Under the pieces are notes generated by a model that saw nothing but the letters and a program-made list of their open reading frames with translations, did not search any database and was not told the origin of the DNA. Position numbers and translations under genes: made by a program. Positions 39,041 to 52,199 of a stretch of 64,000 bases of DNA are shown here, in pieces. How positions within the stretch are numbered: the stretch's first letter is position 1; every line of letters begins with the position of its first letter. This DNA is from Luscinia megarhynchos (lineage: Eukaryota > Chordata > Aves > Passeriformes > Turdidae), in assembly GCA_034336665.1 (NCBI GenBank), contig JAPFBE010000002.1, positions 6,432,146 through 6,496,145 of the forward strand, written 5' to 3'.

Positions 39041-42000
39041 TAAATGGGTTTTTTAAATACCATTTCCTCTTTCTTGCAGCTAGAATAACCTGTTCCCAGA
39101 CACAAGCACTCCTTTGCCTACACCCAAGCCTTTCAAATGTGGGGTGGGGGGACACCAGCTGAGAAAACCAACTAAGAAAACCACTCTCCGAAAAACAGAC
39201 AGATAAAAAGAGGTCAAACCTGCACCCTAACAAAGAAATTATCCTTTTATTCAGAGTTGAAAGGTTTTCTGTGTAATTTCCCCTCTGCCAAAAAGGTTTT
39301 TTACCCCCATTCCCCTGTGCTGTTTGTAAAAGGAAACCAAGAGAGATCACTCTATGCAGCAACACCTCCTTTCTTCATGGGGTTAAAAATTGTCACCACC
39401 CACTATTTTCTGGGAGTTCAGCCCAGTGGAATCACATTCACTCCACAGGCTCACCACAGCCATCCCCCTGCAGTTCCTGGTGTCAAGCTAAATAACTCCC
39501 CTTGTATTCATATTGGCTGTCTCCTGACACAGGACAGCAAAGAACTCAACTCTAAATGGAAATACATCACTATGTCCCATATCAGGATACATCTTTCATC
39601 ATAAGCCTTGCACTTTTTGAGGACTCACAAAGCCTGCTTATTTATTAATCCCAGAAGTTAGAGTCCCAATAAAAAAAAAGGAACCAATCTGATCATTTTT
39701 TTATTTTTCATTTAGGTCCTCTGTTTAGTGACCACATGTAGCATTAAATCAAGCTCACTTTGTTTGACTGAGACTTTAGGTATTTAATGCTTTTCTAAAG
39801 CTCTTGTTGTGGGAGTCAAGTGAATACAGATTGGTTTTCTCTCTTCCCTATCCTTCATTCACACTAAAAAAAAAAAAGAATCTTACCTTTTCATAGTTTT
39901 CAAGAATACAAGGACTATGAAGCCTCAAACCCCAACCAATACACCATGAAGTGGGAAAATACTGTTTAAAAAAAAATCAAAATCCTATGATTTTTATATT
40001 CATGATTTTGAGAGCTGATGTTCCCAATGTGATTCAACTGTAAGGACCCTGCTCATGAGAATGAATACAGTTATTATGGAATATTTTCTTAAGGGTGCAC
40101 AGTCACTGTGTATCTCTGAAAACGTGGCCACACATTTTCTAGTTCAACTTAAGGAGCAAAATACCCCAATTTCAGCACCTAAGGCCTGATTCATTTATCA
40201 TCATCAACTGGATTATTCATGCACATCCATGAGCAGTATCTGATCCTGCAATTTAACTCATACATGCAACCTTTCCACTTGAAAAACTATCATGGCACTT
40301 TAGGGGAACAATATACAAAAAAGGCTACAGGACAGGATTTTTTGTAGGTTCTTAGCAGTCAGTTAATTTTTCCACTTTACAGAGAAGTCAGAGGTGAAAA
40401 TAAAATTTTCTAAGCATCATTAAATAATATTAATTCATAATTTTAATTAATTTTGAGACATCTGATTTGTAGGTTTTTTCTGAAGGTCACAGACAGCACA
40501 ATGTGATGTTTAGAACTTTAGTACTTGGGCTGCCTATGCATTCAATCAGAGATGCAAGACACATGTCTGAGCACTTTTTTGCCATACCCTTGAGCACAAC
40601 GTACTTTATAAACACCATGCAGCTGTGTAAAACTGAGTTTTTCCAGTGGAAAATTATGATCAGAGGTATATCACAAAATACAGTGCTGGTGTGCTTCTCC
40701 TGCTATTAGAGATGTGCCTGATTGAACCAACATGTGATGGGTGGGGAGCATATGTGATACCAGCTGCATTTTAAAATGCAAACAAATGCACCCTGCATAC
40801 ATATGTAATTCTAACTTCTTTAATCATAACTGACTTAGATGGCTTTTTTAAATTTTATTTAAATTCTTCTCCTTTGCTGATGGGTGAATATGGCCAAATA
40901 ATGCTGAATAACCCCTACCCAAAGGGTTAATTTGGCCCTTTGCACTAGTTCAGCTACAGAGACTTTTCAAAGCTGTGCTAGAAGTGGGACATGCACAATC
41001 CCACACTCAGGCAAGCCCCGAGGCAACTTGCTCTTAGGAAGCAGCAGCTCCCTGGCAAGAGGTCAGTGACTGCAATAAGGACACTTTCACAAAGCAGGGA
41101 GTTCCAATAAGCCATTGGTGTCAAGTTGTTATCTAGAGAAGGTGCTGGCTACTCTGGAGCTCTGTAAAATAGCTGCCTCCGCTAATGCTGAGCCCTTCTC
41201 CTGCTCCACCCATTGTTGTTTTCAGAGAGATCATTATGTTCAGAGTGACATTTTTACAAGGTGAAAACACTAATTCTTTTTGGCAAAGTTTAATGCAAGT
41301 CTATATACTCGCACTAGGAGCTTGCTCCCTTTAGAAAAACACATACTTTTACTATGATACAGCCTTTCAAAACGTCTGGATTGATGAGGATCCACCATAC
41401 CTTCTGTCCATTGAATGCATCAATATTTATTTACTAGTATTCCACCTTAACATATTTCTGATACATACACATTTAATGGAATTATATACACATTTGATGC
41501 AAAATTCCTTTTAAAACACACACTTACTGATACTCTGGTTTATATATAATCAATCATCTTTTCACCATGTGATCATTTTATGATTATATATAATTTTATC
41601 TGTTTCCCTAAGCATATTATCATGGACCTATATCCATTTTTGTTTATAAATAATGCTTCCATTATTTATTAAATGTATATTCTTTTTATATGTTGACTTG
41701 TTCCATAATGATAGAAAAATGAGGAGCAAGAGAGATCAAAGAAGCAGTGCAAATAGAAACAAAAAGAAGGTGTTTTGCACAATGTTTTGCATGTTTCTGA
41801 ATATAGTTTTCTAAAATACATTGTTATCCTTACAATATATTGGCTCTTTTACCGAACACTAAATCATATATTTGCTATGGGAAGAGGAGAACCCCCACAC
41901 ACTTCAGTACTTCCTCAGTGATCCCATTCTGTGCTGTCCTAAACCCACAAGATCTTGGGTTTGTCTCTCTGCCTGCTATACACTACTTCTTTCACTACAA

Positions 42001-42961
42001 GTCACCCAGCCCTATGCTGCTAAGCTGTCAGTGACATTGTTTCAACTCATTTATTTTAAAAGCCCAGGATTTGCACTCATCTCAACTTCCACATTAAAAA
42101 GAGATAAAAAAAAGTAAAAAGTTCATCAAATTGGAACCCTGCATCTTAAAATAACTGTGTCACATCTTACAGCTTTTCATTAACTCATGGACTTGCAAGC
42201 TCTAAAAATATGTATCACAGTTTTTCTCATTATGTTACCCATATCTGATGCTATTTCCTTCATGCACTAATAAAAACTTCCCATGGCAATGGCAGTTCAA
42301 TGAGTCTCACAAATAGTCAGAAGCAAAACTAGGGAAAGAACTTAAATGACAACTACTTGCAACTTGGGTGCCTTTACTGAGAAAGGCACACTAAACTGCA
42401 TCTTTGAGGTTTTGCCTCTTCAAAATCAGGACTGATTATATTGAATGGTGATCTGTTGCCCATTGGACTTTCCAAACTTTTCATTCTGCCTTCAGCAAAT
42501 ACCCACAGAATATCACACACTTTCAGTTCCAAGAAAGTCTCTTCTTTTATAATAACTGAAAGTGTTGAATACTTTCAGTTTCACTGAGCTGAAGGAGGGT
42601 GCATAAAACCACCCTTACAAATTACTCAGAAATAGCCTCTGAGTCTACTGTAATGGTGTACCTTTGTTAGTCTTTGAACCTACCCTGATATGCTCAGATC
42701 CAAGATGGAAGATAACTCATCACAACACAGACATCGACATTGCTTCTGATTTGGGACACCCTTCCAGGTTCATCAACTATGCTAGAATTACTAGACCACA
42801 CTTGGACAGCTCTAGCTCTTGCCCCTCTCAAAGGTTCGAGTGATGAGAAACACCAGTATGCTCTGTGCCTATTCTACTAGTCTCCTATTCAACACAAGTA
42901 ATCCATCTGGAAATGGAAAATCCAAGCTTTTCTTTCTTTTTCAGTGGATTTGTTTTCTAAC
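39041..42961. other. AT-rich non-coding stretch, no gene seen
   Basis: No gene, large repeat or RNA was recognised. The stretch near 41400-41720 is especially AT-rich with many ATATAT-like and TTTAT words. Confidence 0.5.
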
Positions 42962-42986
42962 AAAAAAAAAAAAAAAAAAAAAAAAA
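42962..42986 (+). repeat. Poly(A) tract, 25 nt
   Basis: This is an uninterrupted run of A after TTTTCTAAC. No retroposed body with a poly(A) signal was recognised upstream. Confidence 0.95.
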
Positions 42987-43499
42987 GTCCAACTTTCAGG
43001 ACTGCTAACCCATGCTAGACAAATAATTACAGCTGTATGAATTAAATCAAGACTTTTCCATTGATTTTGAAGATACCTACAGCTGCCTACAATTTAGTAG
43101 TGCTTACAAAACTACAAATACACAAACTCACGCCAACACAACTAAAGTTAGTATAGTTTTGTTGCCTGTGTTTGACATACGTAACGGTTCTTTTTGTTCC
43201 ACGTCTTAAAGAATTTGGAGAACTTTCCCTTAATTTTGTAATTATATTGTTGAATTGTCACCTTTTTGTTCCCCTGTTAGCAATCCTGATATTTCCTAAA
43301 TTTCCTGGGAAACTTTCCTTGTTCCTGTGCTTCCTGCTCTTGAATAAATTATTGCTGGGCTTTCGCTAAGCAAATAAATCCTTGAGTTTTCTCAAGTTAT
43401 TCTGAAATATGGCCATGCCTCAAGGTAAGTTTAAATATACTGTCTGTCTTCCCCAGGCATCTAAGACACTGCATTTATTATGCCTGCAACTATTTTACT

Positions 43500-43990
43500 T
43501 TAGAATTTCTCCAAAGGCTGAATTCTAGCTTGCATGAACATGGATCATGGCAACAGAGCGGACGTGAACACACGGTGCATGCTGGCTTTTGCACAAGCTG
43601 TTAATGAGCTGTACCAAAATGGTAGCTGTCACTTTGCATTGGATCAGGGCAATCTGTACAATGTAAGGAAATTAAAAGCTCCCAGTGGCAATGGATCCTG
43701 TTTCAGTCATTAGCTACTAGGGAGTGACAGAGACCATTCAGAGGACCAGCCCCCTGTGAGGTTCTTTGGTCCTCGGGGGATTCTCTGCTAATGCTGTTTT
43801 ATGCCCCACTTCTTTGTGATGCAGAGTGAGCACAAATGAATTACTATTTAATTTATTTATTTAGGTGCAGCTAACATTGCAGGGGAAACAAAAAAACATC
43901 AAGGGGAGGAAAAGCCCACAAAACACAGATGCATTGATCTAACAATCAAGATGGCCACACAAGTGATTTGATGGAGGCCTATAGAGTACT
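43500..43990. promoter_or_regulatory. Candidate conserved non-coding element
   Basis: This is a compositionally distinct block with CpG (GAGCGGACGTGAACACACGG, CCTCGGGGGATTC) and balanced base usage. It carries motifs such as CTGTTAATGAGCTG, CAGTCATTAGCTAC and TTTGCATTGGATC, and no repeat features. No open frame is bounded by splice sites. The call is by pattern only and weaker than that for 38250-39040. Confidence 0.28.
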
Positions 43991-44518
43991 TAGGTAGATG
44001 CATGTGCAGTAGATACATTATAATACAATGAATAACAAATATGTATTTCCCAGTCCTTTACTATTTTCCTTTGAAGCAGGTCCACTGAGACTGAATTAGA
44101 AAACCAAAACCTCCATTAAGTCTTATTTCAGTATAAGACATAGGAGAGAAATATATATCCAGCTATCTATCTTTATTTTAACAGAGTCTGAGAATATTTG
44201 CTTCAATCTTTGTGTTTCAAAAGAGAACGAATCAGGCAGAAGGACAGAAGGTTACAGATTAGTCCTGGTCATTGCTCAAAGAGTGTGGGTTATAAATAAT
44301 AAAGGAGGAAAGGGTGAAGGACACTAAAATATAACTTGAGACCCACAATGGAATAATCAAAGCAATGAATCTAATTTCAGCTTAAAAATACCAAGCAACT
44401 TCAGATTGAATGTCTCTGCACTGCTTTCTTCTGAAAGATAGGAATTGATACACTAACACACAGTTTTAACAAGTTCCATCAGGAGAACAAACTAAAATTT
44501 CTTGCTCTTTAATGCACC

Positions 44519-44795
44519 ATAGATAAATGGATGTTTGTGCACATGCATCCATACATATGTGTACATGTATGCATATATACTTACAGTCTATATACATTCT
44601 TTGAAAGTTTCCTGCTAAGCAGAAAACAGTAAATTATATTGCTATCTAATGTAAAATAGATGACAGTCAGCCTATAAATACCTGATTTGTGAGTATGTCT
44701 ATATATATGCATATATTGCATATATACACATTACATGTGTGTGTATATGCAAATATATGTGTATAGATATAAATATTACATATATACATCCCTAC
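44519..44795 (+). repeat. Low-complexity alternating purine-pyrimidine tract (TATG/TGTA-rich)
   Basis: Words such as ATACATATGTGTACATGTAT, ATATATATGCATATATTGCA and TACATGTGTGTGTATATGCA fill the interval with an ordinary patch between about 44590 and 44690. This is a degenerate AT/GT microsatellite, and it includes the octamer-like ATGCAAAT at 44747-44754. Confidence 0.75.
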
Positions 44796-45779
44796 AAATG
44801 CACGAATGGTTGTCATTGCCAGAGAATAGGTTTTAAAGTGTAAAAGTTGTGCTAATCCTGCACACATGCTTCATGACAGTGACAGATCTGACATACTTGC
44901 AAGATGAGGTATATTAGGTGAAATGCAGGAAGGTGCTGAGAGGCAAATGTCTTCAACACAACCCTTTTCCCTGGTGGTAAGAGCACTCTACACTGCTAAA
45001 GAAGAAAATACCCTCTGGCAGGATCACTATTGGAAGGGTCTTTTCCAAGACTGGATTTTAGACAGATAACTCAATGCCAAAATGAGGCAAAGCAGAAATG
45101 AATCACTCAGTAAACACCTTTAAAATTATGAAAAGGTCTGAAAGACAATCTTCTCCAGCCTCTCAGTTCAGATGTTTCTAGGCCTGTCCCTCTGTATATG
45201 TCTCAGTAATGGAAAATCCCACTGTTCCATCAGGAGCAGGATCAGGCCATCTGTTTATCCAAAGGATAGGCTTTCCTAAAGACTACCACTGACTACAGGA
45301 GATTGAATTATGAAATTTACAGACAACTCTGTGGCTAAGGTGATTTTCCTTCTTCATACATCTCATGAAAACAAGTTTAGCATTTCATGTGCTCAAGCAG
45401 TGTGAAGAGCCACAAGAGATTGTAGTCAAGCATATGGAAATAAGGACTTACTAACATTAAGGTTGTCTAGGTCTTAGGGGTGCTGTCTCATAGCCTTGAA
45501 GTGATCAAAATTGGAGTTTTAATGTCCTAACACAAAAAAAAACCAACTAAAATAGACTAAAGGTAGTGCAGGTGAAGTCACACAGCACAGCCATGGCTCC
45601 CAAAAGGACCTGCAGTGAGACTGGGACTTCTCACACACACAGGTCAAGTGAGAAGGCAGCAGGGATCCTCTGAGCAGCCAGGCACTACCATGAGGCTAGA
45701 TATATTTTTCTAGTGGATTTTGAAATTATTAATTCCCCAGAGTAGTTCTCGAACTGAAGGAAGAAGTAATTATCTTCAG

Positions 45780-45965
45780 TGGTGTCCTGGGAGCAGGGAA
45801 AGGGCGGAGGGAAGGGGTGGAGCTTAGAGCCATGGCTGTGTGTAATGCACCTTCTCTTTTTATATACTCTTGTTATTAATATTGCTGCTGTTACTGTGTG
45901 TTTCTTTTTCTGTTGTTTCTGGCTCAGTAACTTGTTATCTCAACCCATATCCCTCTACAAACTTG
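45780..45965 (+). mobile_element. Possible degenerate avian LTR fragment
   Basis: The stretch has GTTATTAATATTGCTGCTGTTACTGTG, a T-rich segment, and then CAGTAACTTGTTATCTCAACCCATATC. The phrase TTATCTCAACCCA after a T-rich pyrimidine tract is one I associate with avian ERVL-type LTRs. It is preceded by a purine-rich AGGGAAAGGGCGGAGGG. Ends and target duplication were not identifiable, so the assignment is tentative. Confidence 0.3.
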
Positions 45966-46119
45966 CTCTTTAGACACAGCACTTTTTTGCAGAAGTCTAG
46001 ATCTGGAAACGTGGGTGAGCAGCAGCAATTGTCCCATTCCATTTTGGTACATCTGAGTCCCACAAGTAAGTACAAGCTGGGCTCCTCCAGTAATTTAGCT
46101 GCCAGCAATTAACAAGGCC

Positions 46120-49100
46120 GAGTGTGTAAAAGGTGATTTCTTAATAACGACAGAAGAACCAAATTTGGAGGCTTTGAGTGACCATCACCCTGCAAATTTT
46201 GTTCCAGTATATGCAAGACAAAGCATAAATAAGCTAACAAACCTGGGAAGTAAGTATTTTCCTGCTGTTACTTCAGGAAATGGTTGAGTCATCACTGTTG
46301 CAGGCAAAACTTGTCCTCAGAAATCATATAACACCAAAAATTTTAGTCTGAAGTTTAAAAACTTAAGACTGGAGCTTAACAAAATCATACATTTCTGCAA
46401 ACACACTGGAAAATATAAGGCAAGCCTAGCTATATGACTTTTTCCCAGTTTTTATGACATAGATGTTTCAGGACTTATCTTAAGTAAATTTTCTACTCAG
46501 ATCAAACAAGGCTACCTCTATATCCATTAGTATAAAAAGAAGGATTTTATACCCATGCTGCAAATTCTAATTGCATGCCATAGTAGCTAATTTCCCACAT
46601 GCACCCACACTCACAATTTAAAACAAAGTCTGAAAGAGAAAATTGTCAGATTTCTGTCTTTGACAAATGTGAAATTGTACAAATGTCAGTACATGTAACT
46701 GTAAATAAAATAGAGACTAAGAAAGCTCAAAATAAAGGTCAGTGGAAGCTGAAAGTCTCCCTCCTAGACATAATACAGTATATAAAGTTATTACCAGGCC
46801 TTCCAGGCCTTGCACAACTTTGCCCCTTCTACATCTCATCTCTAGTTGCTCATGACCTCTGCTTTGCCAGTTCAACTTACCTTTCGACTATCTAAGATGT
46901 TTATATAACCCCCATTACTATGGTATTGGAAAAAAAATCTTGCAATCTTTTAATGTTTTTATCACTGTGAGACAGGGCCAAGCTATTATCCCTATTCTAT
47001 ATAGAGGGAACCTGCAAAAGTAAGGCACATTTTTAGGTGCTTAGAGTCTAGCATTTAAGTTATGGTGCTTGGAAACTCTTAGGAGAAAGTCCATATAAAC
47101 ACATCAAACTGTCCTAATTTATGTCCCTTCTCTTCTATTTGATCCTCCTGAGCTATTCTGATGTTCTATAGCCATTTTCAAAAGTGACTACCATAGACAG
47201 TGCCTACAAGAATGGGAATTAAGGCAAGCTAATCTTTAAAATTCCAGGGACCAGATTTTTAAGGTTGTTTAAATACCTAGCTCTCACACTTGAACAACTT
47301 AGACCTAAGGCACTCTTTAAAAAAAAAAACACCAGAGATCTTGCCATGTCCAAAAGGCATCCCTGTAAAATTTGGGCTGTACCCAGCGGTGTCACAAGAA
47401 GTATGGAAAAGTGAGGAGAAGCTGCAGCTTGAAACCATCCATTCTTGAATCCTTCAGAAAGACTTTCTTTGAGGCACTATCATTTTTTCTCTGTTATCTG
47501 ACACATTGATTCTCTCCACCAGAGCAACTCTTGAAATCTGGGAGCTCACACATTCATTGCTCTGCCAAAACCACTCTGTATACTAATTTCTGGTTAGCTG
47601 ATTGCCACTGTCTCTGGAACTTTATTTGCGTTCAAGTGAAATCATGATTTTTCCTATATTAAAAATTGGAGGATGTATACTAACTACTAACTTACATCTT
47701 GTCTGTGCAAAGAACTTGCTCTTTTACCTTAGATAATATGGCTTCCTCCCTAGTTGAGCCTTCTTGGTGCAAGTTGTGAAGCAGGAGTCAGTCTCAATTC
47801 TGCTGTAATCCCAAGGAAATGCCAAAAATCCCCAAAAATATGCTTGCTGGTTCTGTTGTAATTTCAGTATCATCATTCAAGAGTCAAAGATTATCTAAAA
47901 AGTCAATTCCACATCCTCCAGTTAAGGCTATGCAGATTCACAGACCTGAGGTAGATGTCACTGCATTGCTTTATTCTCTGTTTAGATTAAAGGTTTGGCT
48001 TTATGTCTGGAAGATGCTAAAGTCTTTCACTTCTTAATATTTTATAGAAGCTCAGGCCTGTTATTCCCTGAGAAAAACACTAATAGGAGGCCAAACACTC
48101 CTAACAACATAGCAGTTTTAGTAGTAAGTATTAAAAGTCAAGGAAAAAAACCCTAAGCCCTTCCTCAGTGCTTGCCACAGTATTTTCAAATGGAAAAGCA
48201 TAGAATTTTTGCATGTAGATTTTCCATTAGTTTCTTAACATAGAGAAGAAAGGATGCTTTTCTTTCTAATGACAGAGCAAGGAAATGTGGCAAGAAAAGT
48301 TGCCCTCATATTTACACTGTCAACTAAAATCCCTTTCCACTTTTAACTAAACATGATGTTTTTCAGTCCCTGTCCTGAGCTACTTTCTAAAATTGTAAGC
48401 TACTGAGCACAGTGAGTGTTGCAGCTATAAATCAGGCAAGAAAAGTGTGCAACCTACATGAAAATGTGTAACTATTGTACTTCATGGTAAAAAGTTCAAT
48501 TTCTGTAAAATATGACTGACATTGAAAATAAGAAACACTAAATTAAGGTCTCACTTAATGCTTACATGGCTTGCAGATTTTAAGGTAAAAAAATCTGTAC
48601 ACAATAAATTAATGAAATTGAGATTAAATGAGTAGGTAGCAATAAAAGGAATAGAAAAAAGGTTGCTTTTTAGATGCTCCTAGAGCACTGTCTCAAAACA
48701 ATAATCAAAGTGCCTTCCGGTTAGCCTGTTAAGGATATCTAGTTCTCCAAAAAGGATTTAAATGAAATATTGCCATTAATCTATTCTGTCTCAAAGTCCA
48801 CATCACCTTCAACATATGGGGATGTTATGTCTGAAACACAGCTGATTAGGAAATGTAACCTGCTACTTGATTTATTTTTATAAAAAAGAAGCATGAAATA
48901 CTAACACAGTAAGTATATTGTATGTAGAGAGGCTTTATTAGAATAATCTCTCCCTAAAGATGTTTTAAGACTAACCCATCCACTGACCCATGAAGGGTAA
49001 ATGCTAAATTCTTACAGTCAAATATATTCATTGTAACTTAAAAAAAGATGGATGAGCTGTGACTCCTCTTTAAATTACTGTGAGATGGATAAGTACTCAT

Positions 49101-51329
49101 ATCACCTGGAAGGTGATCACCATCACTAGAAGCATCACCTCCTAGCTGTTAAAGATGACTGAATTCTGACAAAGGTGGTTTGTTTTCATAGCCATAAAAC
49201 TGCTATAGTATTTCACTCTCTCTGTGTCTCCCTGTACATTTTTATAATACTGCTCGCATAAAAAGGTAAATTTCAGATGCTGCAAAGGCAACTGGAAAGT
49301 AGACTTCTATTGAACAATCTCATTTTTTAAGAAAGCAACATAATCTAATAACTAATTTAGAAACCCCTAATCTCAAATCAGAAAAGAATTTATTAAAGCA
49401 GCAGCTGTGCACACTTTGCAGCATGAGGCTGTTTGAAAATCCACTGAAGGCCAAACCATGAGTTTCCTTAAGCTCGTCCAGTGACAGCTCTTTATCCTGC
49501 CCCAGCAGCAAGTATCTGCAGGTTTCACAGGAGGTATAAATACCCCTAGGTACCACAGCAGATCAGTGAAAATTTTTGTCTCAGGATCTAGCCCAGGGAC
49601 TTGAACTTCACAAACTGAGAGTCCTCACAACATCTGGAGCTTCATTTGGACCTGAAGGAGCTCAGAGACTAATCCTTAGTGTGATGTAACTTTGCCATAG
49701 GGGTTATGAGGGTATAGGGAACAGAGCCCACCAGGACAGAGGAAACCACAGGGTCCAGTTCTCCTGCATTCATGCTCAGAGGGAAGCTGGGAGCCAAAAG
49801 CTACCACCTCACAGAAGCACAAGATCCAGGCAAAATTGCATGTTACCTCTGGCTCCATCTGCCAGCTGTCTACAGAAAAGGTCAGATGCTGACACTGAAT
49901 TTAGCTGGAACCAAGCACCATGTATCAGCATCATCTACCCTATCTGAAAAAATAAAAATACATCACCTTCCTACCACCACCATTGCCTCATAAGAAGCTC
50001 AGAATAGAGCAGAATAGAGTTACTTGAGGAATATTTACCAAGCTTGTCGGGTTAGAGTCCATGAGCTGTACTGCTCTGGCCCAACACTGCATTCAGTGAC
50101 GCTCAGAACTGCCCCAGCTTCCTGGACCAATGACAACAGTAGGTACAAAGAATCTTCCTCAGACATCGGGACTCAGGCATCCCACACAAAACTTATCTAA
50201 ATAAATGTGCTCTTGCTCCAGAAGCAATCATTTCCTGAGTCTATCATTTCAGTGTGATTGGTACTGTGGAGTGCACTAGTCACAGGACTCTCCCCCTCTT
50301 GCTGCCTTGAGCACTAGGCATTTTTCAGGGGTTAACAACCTCAAATTTCCATTTCCTGGGACCACTGCTTCAACAGGCTGCCCTGACATCATGGACCACA
50401 TTTTGTAGTGAGGTATCCTGCACCTTGAAAAACTGGAGAACAATGATGGTTTGGAGAGGGGTATGGGGAATGTTTGTGGGTTTGTGTCTGTTTGTTTGCT
50501 TGCTTTCTGTGGTTTCATTTGATCTGATTTTTAAGGTTTTGAGACAGATTTAAACCATACAACTACAATACTTAAGCCTCAGTATTAAAAGTTGGTACCC
50601 TATAAGAAATATAGGCCATATCATGTTTCTACTGTGGTACACCAAAAAATTATCTTCTATATTAATGATAGAGAGTTGACTTTAATTTAATTGTTGAGCA
50701 CATGAACACAAGAACCAGAATGAAAACCACAGCTGTTGGATAAATCCACGCTTGCTCCTGGTACATATTTCAAAAGTACCAAGTTCATTAACAGCATAAA
50801 GAACTATAATCTAATGAGTCAGAGCAGACAACTCCCAGGCATCATTTTTCAAGTCTACCAAAGTCACCAAAATAGTTTAAATCTAGTTTAATTAGAGAGC
50901 AACCTCATGTAATACTAGGGGAATTGTTTGTAAAGTATGATAAAAATAATCAGAGTAATTAAATCTCATACTCAAACAACAGGGGTATGGACATACTCAA
51001 GCAACATGTGAAAACTTTTTACTAGTTTTCTTGGTTTTCAAGGCCCATCTGTCTGACTATGTAAAGTAAAATAATATTCAATGATGTTCTGAAGCTTATT
51101 TTTAAAAAGAAATTCAAAATTTAGAAATAGGATGTACTAAAAATGAGAAAAGGTCCACATTATTAAAATCTAAAATACTGGTGCAAGTCCAGAGTGATTC
51201 AGAATGAGCACAACATCAAGTAAATTCAAACAAATTTCAAGAATAAAAAAATTAACTGTTTTAAAATTAAAAATGCTTTCATTTCCTAGCCTATTCCCCA
51301 CATCACAACCCCATTAATTAAGATAAAAA
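46120..51329. other. Non-coding stretch, no gene seen
   Basis: This is unique-looking AT-rich sequence. A segment near 46985-47030 (TTATCCCTATTCTATATAGAGGGAACC) vaguely recalls the ATTATCCCCATTTTACAGATGGGGAAAC core of old SINEs, but it is too short to call. No gene was recognised. Confidence 0.45.
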
Positions 51330-51332
51330 GAA

Positions 51333-51600
51333 GGGTAGTAGTCGCTGGTGACCCCATTTTAAAAGGAATGGAGGGCCTGCTGGACCTGACCTGCAGGGAA
51401 GTGTGTTGCCTCCCTGTGATCTGGGTCAGGAGTACCACCAATAAACTTCCCAGCCTGGTACTGCCCACTGATTATTGCCCACTGATTATTACTGGTTTTC
51501 CAAGTGAGCACTGATAAGTCCCAACAAGAAGTCTGTGGATGACCAAGGAGGACCTCCAGACCTAGGGACAACTGGTCAAGGGATTTAGAACACAAGCTGT
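51333..51600 (+). pseudogene. CR1 ORF1 esterase-like domain relic
   Basis: This is the 5' portion of copy A. It retains the catalytic-serine neighbourhood as AGDPILKGMEG, where the expected Ser of GDS is replaced by Pro, followed by REVCCLPV and an FQVSTD remnant of the GTND block. A 16-bp duplication (GCCCACTGATTATT twice, near 51465-51491) and stop codons disrupt it. No function remains. Confidence 0.6.
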
Positions 51601-52130
51601 GTTCTGTTCTGCCCTGCCAGCTGCAGGAGCAAGAAACAAAAATCATGCAGATGAACACTGGTGTTACCAGCAGAATTTTAGGAGTTTTGATTGTGAATCA
51701 GTTTATATGACAGAGAGCTCACTGGCAACAAACAGGTCCACCTGTCTCAGAGGGAAAAGAATCTTTGCTCAGGACTTAGCAGGGCTTTTAGAGGGAGCTT
51801 TACACTAGAGCTGAAGAGGGATATGGATGTTGCCAGGGTTGACAAAGACAAGGTGTGGTATAGGGAGGACTATTGCAACCACCCAAATAGCAAAAGAACG
51901 CTCAAAAAGGGATATTTCCAGGAAGAACAAACATCCAAAGAAATGACCACAAGATAGGACTATGGGGCAGTCCTTCTCATCCCCACCTGGATATTGACTC
52001 AATCATAAAATGCCTGCACATCAACACATGCAGTATGGGGAAAAAAAAGAAGGAGCTAGAGGTCTGTGTGTGCTTATGGGGCTTTGATCTCATTGCAGTT
52101 AAAGACATGGTAGGATAGTTTGTATGACTG

Positions 52131-52199
52131 GCATCATAGAATTATAGGATATCCTGAGCTGGAAGGGATCCACAAGGGTCATCACAGTCATGACTGAGT
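52131..52199 (-). mobile_element. Short CR1 3'-tail insertion nested in copy A
   Basis: Read on the minus strand this is CCCTTCCAGCTCAGGATATC followed by CTATAATTCTATGATG, the standard CR1 3' terminus. It lies opposite to copy A and splits its endonuclease relic. The heptamer ATGACTG occurs immediately on both sides (52124-52130 and 52200-52206), a perfect 7-bp target-site duplication. The element is only about 69 bp long, an extreme 5' truncation. Confidence 0.85.

Noticed and set aside
49740..49800. Minus-strand stretch reading PLSMNAGEL, superficially like the POU6F2 SEMNAEL region
   Set aside because: Similarity stops after a few residues and no fitting splice sites flank it, so it is coincidence.
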